A stretch of DNA of 10,742 nt, taken from positions 1 to 10,742 of the forward strand of contig LT642791.1 of the NCBI GenBank assembly GCA_900128585.1. The letters run 5' to 3'. The notes under the pieces were generated by a model, which saw only the letters and a list, made by a program, of their open reading frames with translations, did not search any database and was not told the origin of the DNA. This document shows, in pieces, positions 6,346 through 10,742 of this stretch. Each line of letters starts with the position of its first letter. Position 1 is the stretch's first letter. A program made the position numbers and the translations under genes. Source of the stretch: Stramenopiles sp. TOSAG23-3 (Eukaryota > Sar).

Positions 6346-6417
6346 TTACATCGACTGGAGTCGAACCAGCTACCTCCGCGTTATGAATGCGGTGCTCTGC
6401 CGTTGAGCTACGATGTA
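6346..6417 (-). tRNA. tRNA-Met (anticodon CAU)
   Basis: Read on the minus strand from 6417, all arms fold. The acceptor TACATCG/CGATGTA has seven perfect pairs. The D stem is GCTC/GAGC with a GG-containing loop. The anticodon stem is CCGCA/CGCGG around the loop TTCATAA (anticodon CAT). The variable loop is AGGTA, and the T stem GCTGG/CCAGT encloses the loop TTCGACT. The discriminator is A and CCA is not encoded. There is one A·C mismatch beside the anticodon loop (31-39) and one G·T pair at the base of the T stem. The box B sequence GGTTCGACTCC is a perfect Pol III promoter match, and a run of seven T lies about 45 bases downstream. T54 in the T loop favours an elongator over a eukaryotic initiator; an Ile tRNA read through a modified CAU cannot be excluded. 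Confidence 0.9.
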
Positions 6418-6691
6418 TGAAGAGAAAGCGAACACTGTAAGAGGGTGGGATAGGAGTGGGGTTTTTGGGCATTTACCATTACCAGCGGAGAGACATTTGA
6501 AAGAACTATTTTGCATAGTAGTCCTACAGAGTCACGACCTCTATTACTCTTTAAGCTTCACGCTAACGTCATTGGTATTGGTATTCCAACAAACCTTATT
6601 ACTCGCATAACCTATATGATTATACATTTTTATGTACTTCCTATCTCCGGTATTAGATGAGAGATAAAGTAACACTGTTCTAGGCTCTTTT

Positions 6692-6741
6692 TGGTGGTAC
6701 GTACTGGAATCAAACCAGTATTTCAGTTATCAAACCATACC
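6692..6741 (-). ncRNA. tRNA-like acceptor/T-arm minihelix with encoded CCA, 50 nt
   Basis: On the minus strand the order is GGTATGG, a 15-base linker, ACTGG, the loop TTTGATT, CCAGT, ACGTACC, A, CCA. The outer strands pair in six of seven positions (five Watson-Crick, one T·G, one G/A mismatch), and the T stem is five perfect pairs with a seven-base loop of T-loop type (GGTTTGATTCC against the usual GGTTCGATTCC). The discriminator A and CCA follow directly. D and anticodon arms are absent, replaced by the 15-base linker. It may be a tRNA that lost its middle, or a deliberate tRNA-like structure; expression is unknown. Confidence 0.4.
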
Positions 6742-6932
6742 TTGCAGCGTTTTAAAACCTCTCCTTACTACATCCCACGCTTTCTCCTTACCGATAGTCG
6801 ATCTAATTATTTCAAGCTCTTACTGAATTGCCACTCCTTTTCCGCCGACATGGGTGCCACCCACCTATTTGTGTACGGTACTACAGATATCCTTTATAAT
6901 TTTGGCTGAAATTACTTGGGATAACCGGGGAA

Positions 6933-6995
6933 TGAAGAGGAATCCAACCTCAATTGGCGGTGCATTGTAACCTACTGAAGAGGAATCCAACCTCA
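6933..6995. repeat. Two direct copies of a T-arm-like hairpin, 43 bases apart
   Basis: The 20 bases gaagaggaatccaacctcaa occur at 6934 and again at 6977, each followed within a few bases by cggtgc. On the minus strand each gives GAGG-TTGGATT-CCTC, a four-pair stem with a seven-base loop resembling a T arm. The cggtgc part, with aatgcggtgc in the second copy, matches the D/anticodon-stem junction of the tRNA-Met at 6346-6417. The copies look like tRNA fragments lacking the anticodon arm, duplicated in tandem. The tRNA origin is a guess; the repeat itself is plain. Confidence 0.5.
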
Positions 6996-7226
6996 AATGC
7001 GGTGCCTAAGACAACAGACCATTCCTTCTGATCACGTTTTTACATGGTATCAGCATGTATTTCTTATTATTGTTAAGGGTTTTTTTTTTTGCTGTGAGTG
7101 ATCGAGGCAGTTTAAAGTCGTACCAAGGACCTTGGACCTCGCCGCGCTCCATTCATTTACTCATAACTTTGACATATATAGTCCATTTTTATTTTTGATG
7201 TCCATTTAGAAATTGTATTAAAACTG

Positions 7227-7287
7227 TACATCCCATTTGGTACATCCCATTTGGTACATCCCATTTGGTACATCCCATTTGGTACAT
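7227..7287 (+). repeat. 14-bp tandem array tacatcccatttgg, 4 copies
   Basis: Four perfect 14-base units (7227-7282) are followed by a partial unit (tacat). The unit contains cccatttggtac, the element found once upstream of the genes at 258 (as cccatctggt) and 4132. Shortly after, tgggat occurs twice in the opposite orientation (about 7308-7322). The array thus multiplies a motif used singly elsewhere, about 310 bases before the ATG at 7594. It is probably a promoter or protein-binding array. Confidence 0.85.
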
Positions 7288-7593
7288 ACATGGATACAGC
7301 ATTAAGATGGGATTAATTGGGATTTTTATGGATAGAAATTATATTAGTCGAAAATAACATACGAATAGCAGCCGCATGGGTCATTTTTTAATCATTATTT
7401 GAATTACCATAGGGACAGCATGAAAATAACAAATCTTATTTTTTTTAATTTAAATTTAAATGCCCGTCGGGGGTCCTAACACATCCCGGTACCACTAAAC
7501 CAAAACTAAACCAAAACTAAACCAAAACTAAACCAAAACTAAAAGTAAACTAAACCAAAACTAAAAGTAAACCGAAAACACCGATATATTATT
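7288..7593 (+). promoter_or_regulatory. Upstream region and repetitive leader of the gene at 7594
   Basis: AT-rich, with no convincing open frame. It includes gatgggattaattgggatt (inverted relative to the array before it), the palindrome tttaaatttaaat near 7450, and the A/C-rich 11-base array leading to the ATG. I infer promoter and 5' leader functions from the parallel with the regions before 258 and 4132. Confidence 0.4.
7495..7571 (+). repeat. 11-bp tandem array in the 5' leader, 7 units
   Basis: Seven 11-base units without gaps: four ctaaaccaaaa, then ctaaaagtaaa, ctaaaccaaaa and ctaaaagtaaa. The array ends 22 bases before the ATG at 7594 and has no T or G except at fixed positions. The same kind of A/C-rich, G/T-poor sequence precedes most genes here. 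The array therefore looks like an expanded version of the normal leader rather than a foreign repeat. Confidence 0.85.
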
Positions 7594-8190
7594 ATGGTGC
7601 GCACAAAAAAATGCAAACGACTAAGCAGCGAAGGGGGGCGAATGTTACCACCAAGACCGAAGACGATCAAAGACCTGCAAGAGGAGGCAGACGATATGAA
7701 GTACAACCTCAAACTCGTAACAGATCAGATCAATGCGATGCAAAAAGCGGAAAGAGTACCACAAGACGGTGATATTTGGTGTCGCAAAGACAACTCAAAG
7801 GAGCGTTACTTCGTCATTCCCACACCCGGTGGGGTCGAAATGAAAAAGGGAGGCGCATTAAACTCGTTTACGGTTTCAAGGAAACAATTCGAAAAGCACT
7901 ACACGCTCGCTGTGCGTGGCAAAAACCTTATGACAGAGGGGAAGATCACCATCAAAGAGTGTACCTTTGCCGAATGGTACGGGGGCAACGTAAACACCTT
8001 GTGGATTCAGGAAGCGGAGAAGGTTCGGATTTACATGGTAGAAGGGGAAGACGATCTCTCTCTGGAAGACGATACGCATTGGGAAGAATACAAAGCAAAC
8101 TACTTGTATTTCGGGAACCCGAAATATGGCGAGATCGCACCCGGGGAACTACGAAATATCAGTAAAGACTGGGACATTCAGGTATCTTAA
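7594..8190 (+). CDS. Hypothetical protein with N-terminal coiled coil, 198 aa
   Basis: Not recognised. The N-terminus is basic (VRTKKCKRL), followed by a heptad-like helix at about 24-52 (IKDLQEEADDMKYNLKLVTD and on), good for a short coiled coil. From residue 57 the sequence alternates strands and turns (DGDIWCRKD, RYFVIPTPGGVEM, ITIKECTFAEWYGG, RIYMVEGEDD), as in a beta-rich fold, and ends in an acidic region with Trp and Tyr. ATG follows the 11-base array leader and is the only sensible start. The stop overlaps the stop of the convergent gene 8187-8639 by four bases (ttaa shared), so this block lacks the gene-end repeat seen at 5068. Confidence 0.8.
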   Translation: MVRTKKCKRLSSEGGRMLPPRPKTIKDLQEEADDMKYNLKLVTDQINAMQKAERVPQDGDIWCRKDNSKERYFVIPTPGGVEMKKGGALNSFTVSRKQFEKHYTLAVRGKNLMTEGKITIKECTFAEWYGGNVNTLWIQEAEKVRIYMVEGEDDLSLEDDTHWEEYKANYLYFGNPKYGEIAPGELRNISKDWDIQVS

Positions 8191-8639
8191 AATTTTAAGT
8201 GATACGGATTTACATATAAATCGTTCCTGTAACCGGTAGACTGTTCCATTTCATCTAAAATAAATCTATCGTACAACCATTCTGCCTGCTCTATCCAATC
8301 GTCGTCATCAAGACGATCACTCAGAAACAGTTGTTGCAATTTCTTGAAGTCTTTTTGGTTTACTTTAGACTTCATCTTTTTAAGTTTGTATTGGATGTAA
8401 TCCTCTTCTTTTCTATAGGTTTTCCCATATTTAAAATTTTGGTGTTGATCCCAAATATATTTGAGTAAATACAAGTACATTTTGATATCGTCCTCATTAT
8501 CTTCGTACGGTACAAGATTTACAACAACGCGGACGCGGCACTGCCTATTGCACACCTTTGGATTGTTCGCTCTATATATTGCGTCGGAGATGACAAAATA
8601 TAATCTTTCTCGTGCGTTCTTCGCGTATTGTGCTTCCAT
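8187..8639 (-). CDS. Hypothetical charged helical protein, 150 aa
   Basis: Not recognised. It is rich in Lys, Asp, Tyr and Leu. Residues 1-45 contain ERLYFVISDAIYRA and VRVVVNLVP; 46-100 are a charged helical stretch with many Tyr and Lys; 100-135 carry KKLQQLFLSDRLDDDDWIEQ, with an Asp run before a helix. Two Cys (30, 34) are too few for a zinc site. The ATG at 8639 lies 28 bases after the stop of the RING-H2 gene, with the TATA-like tatatataatttt in the gap and just before it on the minus strand. It is the last member of a minus-strand cluster starting at 9307. Confidence 0.76.
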   Translation of the reverse strand: MEAQYAKNARERLYFVISDAIYRANNPKVCNRQCRVRVVVNLVPYEDNEDDIKMYLYLLKYIWDQHQNFKYGKTYRKEEDYIQYKLKKMKSKVNQKDFKKLQQLFLSDRLDDDDWIEQAEWLYDRFILDEMEQSTGYRNDLYVNPYHLKF

Positions 8640-8667
8640 TATTACTACATATTAAAATTATATATAC

Positions 8668-8841
8668 TTATTTTATCCTGAACCGACAGATCGGGCAACT
8701 CATGTCTTCTTTCAACCATGTCGTGATACAGTAGATATGAAAATAGTGGCCACATTTTAATTTGAAGCCGCATTTGATATCTTCCATGCATATACAGCAC
8801 CAAAATTTTATTTTTCCATGTTCCCTAAGCAGAGTGTACAT
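8668..8841 (-). CDS. Small RING-H2 finger protein, probable E3 ligase module, 57 aa
   Basis: The ATG at 8841 to TAA at 8668-8670 gives a protein that is little more than a RING: C15-x2-C18-x11-C30-x-H32-x2-H35-x2-C38-x10-C49-x2-C52, the RING-H2 spacing. I17 (E2 contact), W42 (the usual Trp in the helix after the sixth ligand) and P50 between the last Cys pair are all in place. It is complete, not a fragment of a RING. It starts one base after the stop of the membrane-protein gene (TGA-G-ATG) in the +1 frame, and its frame is open 18 bases further upstream to a TAG. Several cellular ER-membrane E3 enzymes put a RING-H2 right after multiple membrane spans, so the two proteins may act together or be made as one through a frameshift (inference). 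Confidence 0.8.
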   Translation of the reverse strand: MYTLLREHGKIKFWCCICMEDIKCGFKLKCGHYFHIYCITTWLKEDMSCPICRFRIK

Positions 8842-8842
8842 C

Positions 8843-9307
8843 TCAAAGTAAATCGTTTGCTATATATATACAGATGGAAAATATGAGCCCGATTACGTTG
8901 AAGGCGTTGTCGAATCCGTTGTTGAGCCACTGTGGTGGTGAAAACAGTAAAATTGTGGTCAATATTAAGTGAATGGAATTCAATGTAAACACGGAGAATT
9001 TCTCTTGGATATAGTACACCAGAGCTCCCAAGAAGTAAAATTCAATTGGGAGTGTCAATTCGTAGGAGTTGGTCCATTGGTCCCATGAGCCGGTAAAGCA
9101 TGCACCCCAACCAAATACCTCATTTTCCTGACCACAATTTTTCTGGTAGATACGACCTTCACCATAAATGATGTGCCAAAGATGGCTCATGGGCGCGACC
9201 AAAAGAGCAGTGGCGTAAAGTAGAGTGTACCCGAGCCCATTACCTTCTTTCCGGGCTAAAATGAAAAGAATAAATATTAGTAAGAAAACTATAGTTGCGA
9301 TAATCAT
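8843..9307 (-). CDS. Multi-pass membrane protein, 154 aa
   Basis: Family not recognised. There are five likely membrane segments: 2-18 (start MIIATIVFLLIFILFIL, usable as a signal anchor, followed by RK), 26-44, 85-101, 107-124 and 135-152. The hydrophilic stretch 45-84, between spans 2 and 3, has Cys58 and Cys70, which could form a disulfide in a lumenal or outer loop, plus several Trp and Gly. The protein ends right after the last span (IANDLL). The next ATG, of the RING-H2 gene, lies one base beyond the stop, making tight co-expression likely. TATA-like tatataaac lies about 25 bases before the ATG on the minus strand. Confidence 0.8.
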   Translation of the reverse strand: MIIATIVFLLIFILFILARKEGNGLGYTLLYATALLVAPMSHLWHIIYGEGRIYQKNCGQENEVFGWGACFTGSWDQWTNSYELTLPIEFYFLGALVYYIQEKFSVFTLNSIHLILTTILLFSPPQWLNNGFDNAFNVIGLIFSICIYIANDLL

Positions 9308-9344
9308 TTTACAGGCTCTACAGACGTTTATATACTTTAAAAAG

Positions 9345-9626
9345 ATGATCGGTGATATTTTAATTCAAAAAAGCAAAAATACCTACTTGAAGCCCCGTCT
9401 ATGGACGGTGGTGTCTAAAAATGAAGTGGACCATGGTGGGAAACGAGTTCGCTTTCGGACCGTGGAAGGAAAAGTCTACATACAGACTGAAGTCGGCTAC
9501 AACAACTATCTTGAAGTCCCATTTAATGAAGACAAAGGCTATGAGGTTAATCTCATTTTAAACCCGAACGACCCCATCGAGGCCAGAATACTCTCGTCCA
9601 TAATTGTGGATACGCATTGTGTTTAA
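9345..9626 (+). CDS. Hypothetical beta-rich protein, 93 aa (or 122 aa with a membrane anchor)
   Basis: Not recognised. From ATG at 9345 it is a small basic then mixed protein with strand-like runs (PRLWTVV, KRVRFRTVEGKVYIQTEVG, YEVNLILN). The frame is open further up to 9225. The ATG at 9261 would add KKTIVAIIILQALQTFIYF, a good membrane anchor, but would overlap the start of the membrane-protein gene on the other strand by 47 bases. I prefer 9345 because it leaves a 37-base divergent spacer containing the TATA-like tttatatacttt. Its stop (9624-9626) directly abuts the stop of the next minus-strand gene with no base between. Confidence 0.65.
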   Translation: MIGDILIQKSKNTYLKPRLWTVVSKNEVDHGGKRVRFRTVEGKVYIQTEVGYNNYLEVPFNEDKGYEVNLILNPNDPIEARILSSIIVDTHCV

Positions 9627-10187
9627 TTAATAATAATTCGTATACGGGTAGCCCCATTTTTTATCACACTCTTTTAAATCTTCCTCTAACGCCGGTAACC
9701 CCACTAAGTGGTGAGAATGTTTTGCCATAGTGTGCGCATAGAAATACAGCTTCACGTATTCTTGTGCGTGTAAATCTGTAGTAAGAAGTTCCAATCCATC
9801 TTCATCCGTCAGGTAAAGCCATTGATTGTTGATACCTACCTGAATGGTGTACATTCCATACAGTTCCTCTACAGCTGCCCATTTGCCTTCCGAGAAGACA
9901 TTTTCTGTAAAATTGTGTTCAGCAAAGTGGTCAAACCAGAAGAAATACATGTGATTTTTACAATGAATTTGCAAATAATCGATCCTGTTTCCCCCGAAGA
10001 GTTTTTTGACGGGAAAAGTATTATTACTCTTGTAGATTTTGGCCGAGGAACTGTCCGCTTCAAAACATATGCCAAACACAGGTACACCCATCATGGAATT
10101 TCGTGTTACTGTATTTTCACTCGAGGGGAGTATAGGGCCCGTACATGTGAAAGTTACAGATTGTGGACGGAAGGAGACTTGAACCAT
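9627..10187 (-). CDS. Hypothetical protein, beta-rich, 186 aa
   Basis: Not recognised. The open frame reaches up to a TTG at 10229, but no ATG lies before 10187 and a TAA closes it at 10233-10235. I place the start at 10187 (MVQVSFRPQ), giving 186 residues; a non-ATG start would give 200. The first two thirds are strand-rich (VTFTCTG, GVPVFGICFEA, DYLQIHCKNHMYFFWFDHFA), followed by a Tyr- and acid-rich part and a helical end (LPALEEDLKECDKKW) closing in YPYTNYY. Four Cys are scattered without a zinc pattern. No signal peptide or span is seen. Confidence 0.76.
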   Translation of the reverse strand: MVQVSFRPQSVTFTCTGPILPSSENTVTRNSMMGVPVFGICFEADSSSAKIYKSNNTFPVKKLFGGNRIDYLQIHCKNHMYFFWFDHFAEHNFTENVFSEGKWAAVEELYGMYTIQVGINNQWLYLTDEDGLELLTTDLHAQEYVKLYFYAHTMAKHSHHLVGLPALEEDLKECDKKWGYPYTNYY

Positions 10188-10742
10188 GTCTTTACCAGTG
10201 TTATTCAATATTGTCCACAAATAATTCAAAAATTATGTAATACTGACCAAGCCATATTATGCTTAACAGAAGGTTGACCTATCAAACTAAAACAAAATAA
10301 ATTTTATGCAGGTAAATACATCTGACTTGTAGTGCAATTTTGTATACTCTATTTTACCTGATGTGTCCCCCTAGCTATAGGGTAGAGCACCTACTACGAC
10401 CCCCCCCTAGTCATTTTATAATTATTAATTTTACTTTTTTTTTTATTTATATATGAAATACAAGCATGGAAGGTATAGGGGGTTTTAAAGGGGGCATAGC
10501 AAGGGATGACGTTGCAAAACGCTATTTTGGAAAAACACGAGTGTGATTCTGGGAGAGGGGGGGTATCGTTTTTCCCACTCTGCCCTGTAGTCCTCATATA
10601 CACAGCAGCTAAAACGTTTGTATTCGGTTTTTTGATTAAGTACGTATTTGGAGTTTGATAGGTAATGGTGTGTGGTGTAACGTCTCCATGCTGTGTGGTG
10701 CAATGCTGTGTAGGTCACGTTTTAGTCTATAGTACGCTCCCG
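10188..10742. other. Noncoding end of the window
   Basis: No supported gene. Two overlapping minus-strand frames (10394-10603 and 10485-10718) have no domain, and the second starts with GTG. Visible structure includes an inverted repeat, caggtaaa (10309-10316) against tttacctg (10353-10360), and a tight hairpin CCCTA-GCTA-TAGGG at 10369-10382. There are also homopolymer runs of C (near 10401), T (about 10434-10443) and G (near 10556), and ctgtgt/gtgtgg repetition at 10664-10710. Any of these could belong to a terminator or to the promoter of a gene outside the window. Confidence 0.4.

Larger units (their letters stand above)
6418..7226. other. Noncoding island with tRNA-like elements
   Basis: About 800 bases in which I support no protein gene. 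Frames at 6413-6610 and 6691-6909 (+) are open, but the first overlaps the tRNA on the other strand and the second starts with TTG inside a tRNA-like element. Neither shows a leader or motif. The contents I can name are the minihelix at 6692-6741, the paired hairpin repeats at 6933-6995, and the palindrome ccaaggaccttgg at 7123-7135, enclosed by cgagg (7104-7108) and cctcg (7137-7141). The latter would pair as an outer stem around it. The region may be a graveyard or nursery of tRNA-derived sequences next to the tRNA-Met gene. Confidence 0.45.

Noticed and set aside
6528-6580. A further tRNA-like T arm on the minus strand (AGAGGTCGTGACTCT)
   Set aside because: Only a weak stem with a poor T loop, and no matching acceptor strands could be found.
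6413-6610. Plus-strand 65-codon frame
   Set aside because: Its start lies inside the tRNA gene on the other strand, and it has no leader or recognisable domain.
6691-6909. Plus-strand 72-codon frame
   Set aside because: It starts with TTG within the tRNA-like element, and no coding signature is visible.
7227-7287. CRISPR-like array
   Set aside because: The units are 14 bases and directly abutting with no spacers, so this is a simple tandem repeat.
10485-10718. Minus-strand 77-codon frame
   Set aside because: GTG start with no ATG, overlapping another open frame, in a region with low-complexity runs.

Overview
The window looks like a gene-dense stretch of a large eukaryotic DNA virus, of the nucleocytoplasmic large DNA virus kind, or an integrated copy of one. 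The grounds are: short intronless genes on both strands with spacers of 0 to about 80 bases inside clusters; AT-rich, A/C-rich leaders in front of ATG starts with no Shine-Dalgarno pattern; mostly unrecognised acidic or basic proteins of 130-320 residues; and, among them, families common in giant viruses (a free-standing HNH endonuclease, RING fingers, a tRNA gene). No capsid, polymerase or other hallmark gene is present, so neither virus family nor host can be named from this sequence.

Layout: the window falls into three similar blocks plus a tail. Block 1 (1-3777) has a plus-strand acidic protein with an SQ/TQ cluster (258-1211). It is followed by a repeat-bearing spacer with remnants (1212-2049), and then three minus-strand genes read towards it: 2050-2505, a protein with basic nuclear-signal-like motifs at 2584-3135, and an HNH endonuclease at 3154-3777. 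Block 2 (3931-6260) has a plus-strand protein with a Cys cluster between two acidic SDTDTDE repeats (4132-5070), another copy of the spacer repeat, and three minus-strand genes: a possible ubiquitin-like protein (5205-5621), a RING-HC protein (5652-6068) and a 50-residue zinc-ribbon-like protein (6108-6260). A noncoding island (6261-7593) follows, with a tRNA-Met(CAU), a 50-nt tRNA-like minihelix carrying CCA, tRNA-like direct repeats and two tandem arrays. Block 3 (7227-9307) has a plus-strand gene (7594-8190) and three minus-strand genes: 8187-8639, a 57-residue RING-H2 protein (8668-8841) and a multi-pass membrane protein (8843-9307). The tail is a convergent pair, 9345-9626 (+) and 9627-10187 (-), then about 550 bases in which no gene is supported.

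Each plus-strand gene that opens a block is preceded by a cluster of TCCCA motifs (usually inside CCCATTTGGTAC) and an A/C-rich leader. Two of the three convergent gene junctions of the blocks carry a repeat whose first three bases can serve as the stop codon. Two RING fingers, a possible ubiquitin-like domain and a membrane protein placed directly ahead of one RING suggest that ubiquitin-pathway interference is one theme of the region. That link is inference; the RING and HNH calls are the firmest. Two of the genes (6108-6260 and 8668-8841) are shorter than 60 codons and were found by reading the intergenic sequence for Cys/His patterns.
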